Assembly (NCBI GenBank): GCA_018384375.1
Contig: JAHAYJ010000060.1
Coordinates: 33,172-97,171, forward strand
Origin: Lachnospiraceae bacterium
GTDB taxonomy: Bacteria; Bacillota; Clostridia; Lachnospirales; Lachnospiraceae
Direction: 5' to 3'
Length of the DNA stretch: 64,000 nt
Under the pieces are notes generated by a model, which was given only the letters and a program-made list of their open reading frames with translations, was not told the DNA's origin and did not search any database. The position numbers were made by a program, and so were the translations under genes. This document shows, piece after piece, positions 41,348-49,813 of this stretch (positions are counted from its first letter, which is position 1; every line of letters begins with the position of its first letter).

Positions 41348-42511
41348 ATGTTTCAGTATTATTGCCTGAATCCCATTGCACAGGTGGGACTCGATAAATT
41401 TACAGATGAATTTGTAAAAACAGAAGATGTAAATGCAGCACAGGGTATTCTGGTAAGAAGTGCAGCAATGCATGATATGGAGCTTTCCGATAACCTCCTT
41501 GCAGTGGCAAGAGCCGGAGCAGGGGTCAACAATATTCCTCTGGATAAGTGTGCGGAAAAGGGGATCGTCGTATTCAATACCCCCGGTGCTAACGCAAACG
41601 GTGTAAAGGAACTGGTAATTGCCGGTATGCTTCTTGCATCCAGAGATATCGTGGGCGGTATTAACTGGGTAGAATCTGCAAAGGAGGATGAGAATATTGC
41701 CAAGGCGGCAGAGAAGGAGAAAAAGCGTTTTGCCGGTACGGAGATCCAGGATAAAAAGCTTGGAATCATAGGGCTTGGAGCCATTGGTGTCAAGGTTGCT
41801 AACGTGGCAAAGCATATGGGAATGGAAGTATACGGTTATGATCCTTATGTATCGGTGGATGCTGCATGGAATTTAAGCCGTGATGTTAAGCATGTTCTGA
41901 ATGTTGAGGATATTTATGAGAACTGTGATATTATCACAATTCATGTCCCTCTTCTTGATTCTACCAAGGGAATGATCGACAAGGATGCAATTGCTAAGAT
42001 GAAGGACGGTGTGATTATCCTTAACTTTGCAAGAGATCTCCTTGCTGATGAAAAGGATATTCTTGAGGGTATTAAGTCAGGTAAGATTCGCAAGTATGTA
42101 TCCGATTTCCCGAACCCTACGACCGCAGGGCAGGAAGGCTGTATTGTCATTCCTCATCTTGGCGCCTCCACGGAGGAATCCGAGGATAACTGCGCGAAGA
42201 TGGCGGTAAAGGAGATGATTAACTATCTGAAGAACGGAAATATCGTCAACAGCGTTAATTATCCAAACTGTGATATGGGTGTCTGCTCACAGGCAGGACG
42301 TGTTGCAATTTTCCACAGAAATATTGCAAACATGATTACCAAGTTTACAGCATGCTTTGGTGATGAGGGTATTAATATCAGTGACATGATGAATAAGTCA
42401 AGAGGTGAGGTGGCTTATACCATGATGGATATTGAGACACCTGCCGATGAAGAGATTATCAAGAAACTGCAGTCTATTGATGGTGTATTCCGTGTACGCG
42501 TGGTAAAGTGA
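41348..42511 (+). CDS. serA: D-3-phosphoglycerate dehydrogenase
   Basis: LGIIGLGAIGVKVANVAKHMGMEVYGYDPYVSV, DIITIHVPLLDSTKGMI; C-terminal ACT domain. Confidence 0.93.
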   Translation: MFQYYCLNPIAQVGLDKFTDEFVKTEDVNAAQGILVRSAAMHDMELSDNLLAVARAGAGVNNIPLDKCAEKGIVVFNTPGANANGVKELVIAGMLLASRDIVGGINWVESAKEDENIAKAAEKEKKRFAGTEIQDKKLGIIGLGAIGVKVANVAKHMGMEVYGYDPYVSVDAAWNLSRDVKHVLNVEDIYENCDIITIHVPLLDSTKGMIDKDAIAKMKDGVIILNFARDLLADEKDILEGIKSGKIRKYVSDFPNPTTAGQEGCIVIPHLGASTEESEDNCAKMAVKEMINYLKNGNIVNSVNYPNCDMGVCSQAGRVAIFHRNIANMITKFTACFGDEGINISDMMNKSRGEVAYTMMDIETPADEEIIKKLQSIDGVFRVRVVK

Positions 42512-42521
42512 GCCAACCGAA

Positions 42522-42689
42522 AATCGCAGTTTACTGTCATTTATTAAAATAGTCTGCATAGAGGTCTTAAAGGCTTTATAGAAAAATCAAACAGCGCATT
42601 TTAGAAAATATATCCCCCGATTTCTTTGTTCGAAGCGAAGCAAATTTGAAATCGGGGGATTAATGTTATCTCTAAAATAAACTGCGATT
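42522..42689. repeat. Nested three-tier inverted-repeat region downstream of serA
   Basis: Outer AATCGCAGTTTA (42522-42533)/TAAACTGCGATT (42678-42689); middle ATTTTAGA (42598-42605)/TCTAAAAT (42671-42678); inner ATCCCCCGATTTC (42612-42624)/GAAATCGGGGGAT (42648-42660). Confidence 0.7.
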
Positions 42690-42696
42690 GCGGTGC

Positions 42697-43005
42697 TTAG
42701 AATTCTGTGAAATCCGCAAGGCCGGCATCGTCCAGATCCTCCTTCAGCATTGCATTCTGCTTGGCGGATACGATGCTTGCAAGATCCATATATTTAATAA
42801 ACACGTCTTCCAGCGACATACCCTTTTCGTCTGCAATTTCCTGCATGATGGGCTTTAATTTATCAAGCTGAAAAGAAACTCTTGTCTTCTGGGGATCAAT
42901 TTCGCCGAGCACACTTTCTGAGTATGCGTTGATACGGGAAAGCATTTCCTTTTCTTCATCGCTTAAGGAGGCAAAACTGGCAGAATTATTCTTTGGTTGA
43001 AACAT
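42697..43005 (-). CDS. Small hypothetical protein (102 aa)
   Basis: Complete ORF in intergenic space, charged helical composition, stop immediately beyond the inverted repeats. Confidence 0.6.
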   Translation of the reverse strand: MFQPKNNSASFASLSDEEKEMLSRINAYSESVLGEIDPQKTRVSFQLDKLKPIMQEIADEKGMSLEDVFIKYMDLASIVSAKQNAMLKEDLDDAGLADFTEF

Positions 43006-43059
43006 ATTTCCACATCCTTTTTTAAAAATTTATTGCAATACGATTGTAACACTTGGCGC

Positions 43060-43088
43060 TTGTGTTGTATAGATATCTTTGTTAAAAT
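43060..43088 (+). promoter_or_regulatory. Predicted promoter for glgB
   Basis: TTGTGT - 17 nt - TAAAAT. Confidence 0.5.
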
Positions 43089-43137
43089 AAATACAGAATT
43101 GGTGTATAGCCGCTGTTGCGGCAGAATGAGAGGAAAT

Positions 43138-45585
43138 ATGAATAGTAGACTATATAAGCTGATGAACTGGCCAAGGATTGAAGGCGTTATTTATTCGGAG
43201 GAGGACCAGCCCCATGAGATACTGGGGCCGCATGTAGCTGGGAAGAGTGTACTTTTTCAAACCTTCCAGCCGGGTGCGGAAGCTGTGAGTGTTGTTGTTC
43301 AGCCCGGAAGCAAAAAATATAAAATGGAAATGGTAGATGAAGCAGGCTATTTTGCATGTCTTGTAAGTGGAAAAATCCCTCAGAAATACGAATATGAAGT
43401 GACTTTTGGAGAGGAAAATACAACCCTTATCAAAGATGCATATCAATATACAGTTGGGCTTGATAAAAAAGATATTGAAAAATTCAATGCAGGAATTCAT
43501 TACTCTGTCTATGAAAAGCTTGGAGCGCATCCCATGGTGATCGACGGAGTCTCCGGTACCTTTTTTGCAGTCTGGGCACCGAATGCGGTAAGAGTCAGTG
43601 TGGTTGGTGACTTTAACCACTGGGATGGACGGGTTCATCAGATGCGGCGCAATCAGGACGGAGGTATTTTTGAAATTTTTATTCCGGATGTGAAGGATGG
43701 AGATTGCTATAAATTTGAGATTAAAGCTAAGGGTGGATTGACCTATCTAAAAGCAGATCCCTATGCATTTGCACAGCAGCTGCGCCCCGAAACTGCTTCT
43801 GTTGTGAGAGATATCTCCTATACGTGGAAAGATCAGAAATGGATGAAGGAGCGGGAAAAACATCAGGGTGAAAATACACCGATCAGTGTTTATGAGCTAT
43901 ATCTTGGTTCCTTCCGGAAAAACACCGATACCGATGAATATATGAATTATCGGGAACTGGCAACTGAGATCGTAAAGTATGTAAAGGAAATGGGATATAC
44001 GCATGTAGAACTGATGCCTGTCATGGAGCATCCGTTGGATGCATCCTGGGGATATCAGGTGATCGGGTATTATGCGCCCACAGCCAGATACGGAACCGCC
44101 GAGGATTTCATGTGCTTTGTTGACACCCTGCATCAGGCGGGAATCGGTGTAATCCTAGACTGGGTGCCGGCTCATTTTCCCAGAGATACCTATGGGCTTT
44201 CCCAGTTTGACGGTACCTGCCTGTATGAACATGCGGATCCGAGACAGGGAGCACATCCCCACTGGGGAACACTGATCTATAATTACGGTCGTCCCCAGGT
44301 GTCTAACTATCTGATTGCCAATGCCATTTACTGGGTTGAAAAATTTCACGCAGACGGGATCAGGATGGATGCAGTAGCTTCCATGCTTTATCTGGATTAC
44401 GGTAAACAGGATGGACAATGGATCGCCAATATTTACGGAGGAAATGAGAATCTGGAGGCTGTAGAGCTTCTGAAGCATCTGAACTCCGTTATGAAAAAGC
44501 GGAATCCCGGTGTACTTATGATTGCAGAGGAATCAACTGCGTGGCCTAAGGTTACCGGAAGGCTGGATGAGGACGGACTGGGCTTTGATTTGAAGTGGAA
44601 TATGGGCTTTATGAATGATTATCTCTCCTATATCAGTAATGATCCTTATTTTAGAGCTCATCATCATAATGAACTGACCTTCAGTATGATTTATGCATAC
44701 AGTGAAAACTTTATCCTGGTATTCTCTCATGATGAAGTGGTTCATGGAAAGTCTACCCTGATCGGAAAGATGCCCGGTGTATTGGAGGACAAATTTGCAA
44801 ATCTGCGGATCACTTATACCTATATGATGACGCATCCCGGCAAAAAACTGCTGTTTATGGGACAGGATATTGCAGAATTCAGGGAATTTGACGAGACCAG
44901 ACAGACGGAGTGGGCTTTGCTTCAGTATGATTCCCATAAGGGCATTAACCGGCTGGTAAAGGATTTGAATAAATTGTATAAAGAAAAACCTGCATTATAT
45001 GCACTGGATACAAATCCCGAGGGCTTTGAATGGATCAATTGTATTTCCCCCGAAAAATGTATGGTTTCTTTTATGAGAAAAACCGGCAAGCCCGAAGAAG
45101 TATTGGTTGTTACGGTCAATTTTGCAAATGTGGAGCAGGAATTTGTCGTGGGCGTTCCTTATGAAGGAAAATATAAGGAAATATTGAATACAGATGCCAA
45201 ATGTTACGGTGGACTGGGAAGAGTGAATGGAAAGGCAAAGTTTGTTTCAGAAACAGAAGTAGATGGAAAGCCCTATTCTTTCACAATGAAGGCGGCACCT
45301 CTGTCGGCAAGTATCTTTGCTTTTGTACCTTACACAGAGAAGGAAAAGCAAGAAATTGCAAAGAAAAAAGCACAGATGGAGGCTCAGGCACGGGCAGAAG
45401 CAGCAAGACAGGAGGCGGAAGAAGCGAAAAGACAGGCCCTTGCGGCAAAGGAGGAGGCCCTTGCTGCAAAGAAGCAGGCACAGGAGGCTGTGGAAAAGGC
45501 AAGAAGAGCACAGGAAAGGGCAGAAAGAGAAATGCAAAAGGCGCAGGAAGAGCTGCAGCGTGTCGATGAAATCCGTAAGAAATAG
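43138..45585 (+). CDS. glgB: 1,4-alpha-glucan branching enzyme with C-terminal coiled-coil extension
   Basis: CBM48 HPMVIDGVSGTFFAVWAPNAVRVSVVGDFNHWDGR, VELMPVMEHPLDASWGYQVIGYYAPTARYG, DGIRMDAVASMLYLDYG, AEESTAWP, FSHDEVVHGKSTLIGKMPG. Start at 43138 after GAGAGGAAAT. Confidence 0.96.
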   Translation: MNSRLYKLMNWPRIEGVIYSEEDQPHEILGPHVAGKSVLFQTFQPGAEAVSVVVQPGSKKYKMEMVDEAGYFACLVSGKIPQKYEYEVTFGEENTTLIKDAYQYTVGLDKKDIEKFNAGIHYSVYEKLGAHPMVIDGVSGTFFAVWAPNAVRVSVVGDFNHWDGRVHQMRRNQDGGIFEIFIPDVKDGDCYKFEIKAKGGLTYLKADPYAFAQQLRPETASVVRDISYTWKDQKWMKEREKHQGENTPISVYELYLGSFRKNTDTDEYMNYRELATEIVKYVKEMGYTHVELMPVMEHPLDASWGYQVIGYYAPTARYGTAEDFMCFVDTLHQAGIGVILDWVPAHFPRDTYGLSQFDGTCLYEHADPRQGAHPHWGTLIYNYGRPQVSNYLIANAIYWVEKFHADGIRMDAVASMLYLDYGKQDGQWIANIYGGNENLEAVELLKHLNSVMKKRNPGVLMIAEESTAWPKVTGRLDEDGLGFDLKWNMGFMNDYLSYISNDPYFRAHHHNELTFSMIYAYSENFILVFSHDEVVHGKSTLIGKMPGVLEDKFANLRITYTYMMTHPGKKLLFMGQDIAEFREFDETRQTEWALLQYDSHKGINRLVKDLNKLYKEKPALYALDTNPEGFEWINCISPEKCMVSFMRKTGKPEEVLVVTVNFANVEQEFVVGVPYEGKYKEILNTDAKCYGGLGRVNGKAKFVSETEVDGKPYSFTMKAAPLSASIFAFVPYTEKEKQEIAKKKAQMEAQARAEAARQEAEEAKRQALAAKEEALAAKKQAQEAVEKARRAQERAEREMQKAQEELQRVDEIRKK

Positions 45586-45629
45586 ATCATCAGCAATAGG
45601 CAATTAAGGAAAGGAGGAGTTGATAGCAG

Positions 45630-46469
45630 ATGGAGAATGAAATTGATCCGGGAGTAATTGAAAAATTCCTGGAGGAATTACCGGAGAAGGCTTTTCACCT
45701 CGGACTGCGGGTGGTTCTGGCCGGTCTGGCGTTCCTGATGGGAGTTCAGTTGATCAGACTCATCAGAAAAATACTAAAAAAGACGCTTGAAAGAAGTAAA
45801 GCAGATATCAGCGCCATGAACTTTATAGACTCCTTTGTGAAATTTGCACTGTATTTTCTCCTCGTCTTAACGATCGCTTCTGGATTGGGCGTGGATGCTG
45901 CGAGTATTTTGGCAATTGTTGGTTCTGCCGGCGTGGCAATAGGACTTGCATTGCAGGGAAGTCTCAGCAACCTTGCAGGCGGTGTTTTGATTTTGGTGTT
46001 GAAACCGTTTCGTGTCGGAGATTACATTGAGGATAGCAACAACAGAGCGGGAATAGTGGAATCCATAGATATTTTTTATACCCATTTGCTCACATATGAC
46101 AATATTGCAATTGTATTGCCCAATGGAACCCTTGCTAACGGTACGATCACAAATTATACACAGAGTGAATTGCGCAGAGTGATTGTGCCGGTCAGCATCT
46201 CCTATCAGGCAGATGTGAAAGAGGCAAGAAAAGTTTTGCTGGAGGCATTGAAAGAAGATCCCTCAGTTAGAAAAGATAAGGAAATGAGAGTTCTGGTGGA
46301 CGCCCTGGCTGACAGTGGTGTGAATTTGCTTGTACGCTGCTGGGTGAAGCAGGATGATTACTGGGAGACGAAATGGAGGCTGACGGAACTGGTAAAGGAC
46401 ACGCTTGATGAAGCAGGAATCAGCATTCCCTTTCCTCAGTTGGATGTGCATATTAACCGGTCAGAATAA
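45630..46469 (+). CDS. mscS: Small-conductance mechanosensitive channel (MscS family)
   Basis: ILAIVGSAGVAIGLALQGSLSNLAGGVLILVLKPFRVGDYIE, VLPNGTLANGTITNYTQSELRR. Confidence 0.95.
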   Translation: MENEIDPGVIEKFLEELPEKAFHLGLRVVLAGLAFLMGVQLIRLIRKILKKTLERSKADISAMNFIDSFVKFALYFLLVLTIASGLGVDAASILAIVGSAGVAIGLALQGSLSNLAGGVLILVLKPFRVGDYIEDSNNRAGIVESIDIFYTHLLTYDNIAIVLPNGTLANGTITNYTQSELRRVIVPVSISYQADVKEARKVLLEALKEDPSVRKDKEMRVLVDALADSGVNLLVRCWVKQDDYWETKWRLTELVKDTLDEAGISIPFPQLDVHINRSE

Positions 46470-46477
46470 ATTAGTGC

Positions 46478-46506
46478 TTGCAAATTAAGCATGCTGACGT
46501 TATAAT
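46478..46506 (+). promoter_or_regulatory. Predicted sigma-A-type promoter for tRNA-Thr
   Basis: TTGCAA - 17 nt - TATAAT. Confidence 0.65.
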
Positions 46507-46545
46507 TATCCTTGTTGTGATTCCATGATGAATACGACAGGGTAT

Positions 46546-46618
46546 GCTACTGTGGCTCAGTTGGTAGAGCAGCTGATTCGTAATCAGCAGGTCAGGGGTT
46601 CAAGTCCCCTCAGTAGCT
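46546..46618 (+). tRNA. tRNA-Thr (anticodon CGT)
   Basis: Cloverleaf: acceptor GCTACTG/CAGTAGC, D-arm GCTC..GAGC, anticodon stem GCTGA-TTCGTAA-TCAGC, T-arm AGGGGTTCAAGTCCCCT; CCA not encoded. Confidence 0.95.
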
Positions 46619-46619
46619 T

Positions 46620-46658
46620 AAAGCCAGTAAGCAAAGCTGCTACTGGCTTTATTTTTTC
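46620..46658 (+). terminator. Rho-independent terminator after tRNA-Thr
   Basis: AAAGCCAGTA-agcaaagctgc-TACTGGCTTT then ATTTTTTC. Confidence 0.85.
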
Positions 46659-47488
46659 TTTTTATACAGATGCTCCAGCCATTGGATGCATTGGTATAGT
46701 CCCATTGCAATGATACACAGGATGATTATGGACGTAATTACCATGTTAAGCTTAAAAACCTGTGTGCCGTAAATAATCAGATAACCAAGGCCTTTTCTGG
46801 CTGCGAGAAATTCTCCGATTATCACCCCTACAAGTGCCAGACCGATATTAACCTTCATATTGCTTAAAATGACAGGAATAGAGGAAGGAAGTACCACCTT
46901 ATGAAATGCATCAAAGCGATTCCCACCCAGAGTGTAGATCAGCTTGAGTTTCTCCGGGTCAGTATGGCGAAAGCCGGTATACAGGTTAATGACAGAACCG
47001 AAAATGGCTACAGAGATGCCTGCAACAATGATGGTACCCGTACCGGTTCCAAGCCATACGATGAGTAAAGGCGCGAGAGCTGACTTGGGAAGACTGTTTA
47101 AAATAACCAGATATGGCTCCAATATTTCAGACAAGGTCCTGGAATACCATAGCAGTGTTGCAGTCAGCATGGAGATCAGTGTAATTAATAAAAAGCTTAG
47201 TATGGTTTCAAGAAGAGTGATCCCGGCATGTGTAAATAAAGAGCCGTCTGCCAGCATTTGAACAAAGTAGGAGATTACCATACTGGGACTGCTGAAGAAG
47301 AAAGTATCAATAAGTCTAAATCGGCCTGCGGCTTCCCATATAATGAGAAAGGTAAAAAATACCAGAAAGCGCAAAATCGTAATCAGGTGATGGTGCCTGT
47401 AATGATCATGAATATATTTTTTTTGCGTTTCTGAAATGAGAGGAATACAGGCAGCCTCCAGATCAGATTTCTTTTTCGCTGTATTCAT
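46649..47488 (-). CDS. ABC transporter permease, SsuC/TauC-type
   Basis: ILRFLVFFTFLIIWEAAGRF, NSLPKSALAPLLIVWLGTGTGTIIVAG, LVGVIIGEFLAARKGLGYLIIYG. Start set at MNTAKKKSDLE. Confidence 0.9.
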   Translation of the reverse strand: MNTAKKKSDLEAACIPLISETQKKYIHDHYRHHHLITILRFLVFFTFLIIWEAAGRFRLIDTFFFSSPSMVISYFVQMLADGSLFTHAGITLLETILSFLLITLISMLTATLLWYSRTLSEILEPYLVILNSLPKSALAPLLIVWLGTGTGTIIVAGISVAIFGSVINLYTGFRHTDPEKLKLIYTLGGNRFDAFHKVVLPSSIPVILSNMKVNIGLALVGVIIGEFLAARKGLGYLIIYGTQVFKLNMVITSIIILCIIAMGLYQCIQWLEHLYKKKK

Positions 47489-48236
47489 TTGATATCTCCT
47501 TCCATAACAATGTAAACAAATCCTTGAATTCAGGGGCATTTCTTGCAGAAAGCGGGGTGTGCTCCGAGAGAGTAAGCTTCACCGGAATATCATTTTTTAT
47601 GGAGGCAGGGCGTCTTTTCAAGACCAGAATCCTGTCAGCCAGTGATATTGCTTCAGAAAGATCATGTGTAATGAGCAGGGCAGTGATTCCACTTTTTCGG
47701 ATGATGCTGCCAATATCCCCTGATACCATAAGACGGGTCTGATAATCCAAGGCGCTGAAGGGCTCATCAAGAAGAAGAAGGCCCGGTTCCATAACCATGG
47801 TTCGAATCAATGCAGCACGCTGCTTCATGCCGCCGGATAATTCTGCAGGCCTTTTGTCTTTAAATTTTTCAAGTCCATATTCTGACAACAGGCGACTGGC
47901 AAGGGCTTCCTTTTCTTTGGTTAGTGTACCGGTTACTTCCGGACCGAGGAGAATATTTTTCCATATCGTGCGCCATTCCAGCAGGTGATCCTGCTGAAGC
48001 ATATATCCAATTCGTATCCGTTCTGACTGGTCTAAGATGATCTCACCGGACTCCGGTTTGATCAGTCCCGCAATAATGGAAAGAAGGGTGGATTTTCCAC
48101 AGCCGCTCGGACCTACAATTGCAACAAATTCACCCTTATTGATCTGAAAGGAAAGATTGGACAATGCTTTTGTTTCGCCATTGAGGTTGTGATAGGAAAA
48201 GCAGATATCCCTGCAGGTTAAAACAGGCTGATTCAC
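47463..48236 (-). CDS. ABC transporter ATP-binding protein, SsuB/TauB-type
   Basis: IVGPSGCGKSTLLSIIAGLIKPESG, LSGGMKQRAALIRTMVMEPGLLLLDEPFSALDYQTR. Confidence 0.93.
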   Translation of the reverse strand: MNQPVLTCRDICFSYHNLNGETKALSNLSFQINKGEFVAIVGPSGCGKSTLLSIIAGLIKPESGEIILDQSERIRIGYMLQQDHLLEWRTIWKNILLGPEVTGTLTKEKEALASRLLSEYGLEKFKDKRPAELSGGMKQRAALIRTMVMEPGLLLLDEPFSALDYQTRLMVSGDIGSIIRKSGITALLITHDLSEAISLADRILVLKRRPASIKNDIPVKLTLSEHTPLSARNAPEFKDLFTLLWKEISNEYSEKEI

Positions 48237-48327
48237 AGAATTGCTCTCCTTTTTAGGTTTCTATATCATTAGAGTATGAATAACAGATTTTTTTGGTGAA
48301 GGAAGTGTTAGGTTTTGGAAGAAAAGA

Positions 48328-48356
48328 TTGAAAAGAGTTGTAAAATATGATAGTAT
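48328..48356 (+). promoter_or_regulatory. Predicted promoter for argH
   Basis: TTGAAA - 17 nt - TAGTAT. Confidence 0.5.
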
Positions 48357-48390
48357 CAAATTCAGATTTAACTATTGGAGGACAGTTGAC

Positions 48391-49800
48391 ATGGCTCAAT
48401 TATGGGGCGGACGTTTTACCAAAGAAACCGACAAGATGGTTTACCAATTTAATGCGTCCATAAATTTTGACCGTAAATTGTTTGAACAGGATATAGAAGG
48501 AAGTATTGCACATGTGGTCATGCTGGAAAAACAGGGAATTCTGACCTGTGAAGAAAAGGATGCAATTGTGAAAGGTCTCACCGGTATTCGCAGTGATGTG
48601 GAAGAAGGAAAACTCTCCATTACGGATGAATATGAAGATGTTCATAGCTTTGTAGAAGCAAAGCTCATCCAGCGGATTGGAGATGCAGGGAAAAAGATGC
48701 ATACCGGAAGAAGCAGGAATGATCAGGTTGCGCTTGATATGAAGCTTTATGTAAGGGGAGAAATCCTGCAGATTACAGATGCACTGCATGAACTTCTTGC
48801 TACGCTGCTTCATATTATGGAGCAGAATATAACTGCCTATATGCCCGGATTTACCCATTTGCAAAAAGCACAGCCCACTACGCTGGCGCATCATATGGGA
48901 GCTTATTTTGAGATGTTTAAGAGGGATGTGCTAAGACTAAAGGATATTTATAAGAGGATGAACTATTGTCCCCTCGGTGCAGGTGCTTTTGCAGGGACAA
49001 CTTATCCACTTGACAGGGCCTATACAGCATCATTAATGGGATTTGAAGGCCCTACTTTAAATAGCATGGATTCTGTGGCTGACCGCGATTATGTGATTGA
49101 ATTTCTGTCGGCACTTTCCGTAATTATGATGCATTTAAGCAGATTTTCTGAGGAAATTATTATCTGGAATTCCAATGAATATCGTTTCGTTGAGATTGAT
49201 GACGGGTTTTCAACGGGAAGCAGTATTATGCCTCAGAAGAAAAACCCGGATATTGCAGAGTTGGTAAGAGGTAAGACTGGAAGAGTTTATGGTGCTTTAA
49301 TGTCAATGCTTACCACGATGAAGGGAATTCCCCTTGCTTATAATAAGGATATGCAGGAGGATAAGGAAGTTACCTTCGATGCGATAGAAACGGTTAAGAA
49401 CTGTCTGATACTGTTTAATGGAATGCTGGCTACCATGAAATTTAACTATGAGATCATGGAGAAGAGTGCGACCAATGGCTTTACCAATGCGACTGATGCA
49501 GCAGATTATCTGGTGAATAAGGGAGTTCCTTTCCGGGATGCCCATGCTATCATCGGACGTCTTGTACTTTACTGTATTGAAAAGAACAGCAGCATTGATG
49601 AATTGGGTATAGAGGAATTAAAAGAAATCAGCCCTGTGTTTGAAGCTGATGTTTATGATGCAATCAGTTTGAAAACTTGTGTTGAAAAGAGGCTGACCAT
49701 AGGAGCTCCGGGACAAAAGGCGATGGAAGAGGTTATCCGGATAAACAGAAAATTTTTAGAGGAAAGCAGGACAGACAGTTCTTGTGATAAATTAAGATGA
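48391..49800 (+). CDS. argH: Argininosuccinate lyase
   Basis: MAQLWGGRFTKETDKMVYQFNASI, EDVHSFVEAKLIQRIGDAGKKMHTGRSRNDQVALDM, STGSSIMPQKKNPDIAELVRGKTGRVYG. Confidence 0.98.
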   Translation: MAQLWGGRFTKETDKMVYQFNASINFDRKLFEQDIEGSIAHVVMLEKQGILTCEEKDAIVKGLTGIRSDVEEGKLSITDEYEDVHSFVEAKLIQRIGDAGKKMHTGRSRNDQVALDMKLYVRGEILQITDALHELLATLLHIMEQNITAYMPGFTHLQKAQPTTLAHHMGAYFEMFKRDVLRLKDIYKRMNYCPLGAGAFAGTTYPLDRAYTASLMGFEGPTLNSMDSVADRDYVIEFLSALSVIMMHLSRFSEEIIIWNSNEYRFVEIDDGFSTGSSIMPQKKNPDIAELVRGKTGRVYGALMSMLTTMKGIPLAYNKDMQEDKEVTFDAIETVKNCLILFNGMLATMKFNYEIMEKSATNGFTNATDAADYLVNKGVPFRDAHAIIGRLVLYCIEKNSSIDELGIEELKEISPVFEADVYDAISLKTCVEKRLTIGAPGQKAMEEVIRINRKFLEESRTDSSCDKLR

Positions 49801-49813
49801 GGAGATTGGAAAA

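Noticed and set aside
45201-45607. Several overlapping alternative-frame ORFs in the glgB tail
   Set aside because: Low-complexity purine-rich tail keeps other frames open; the glgB frame explains the region.
46546-46618. tRNA-Thr as an integration site for a mobile island
   Set aside because: No integrase and no obvious repeat of the tRNA 3' end was seen in the window.
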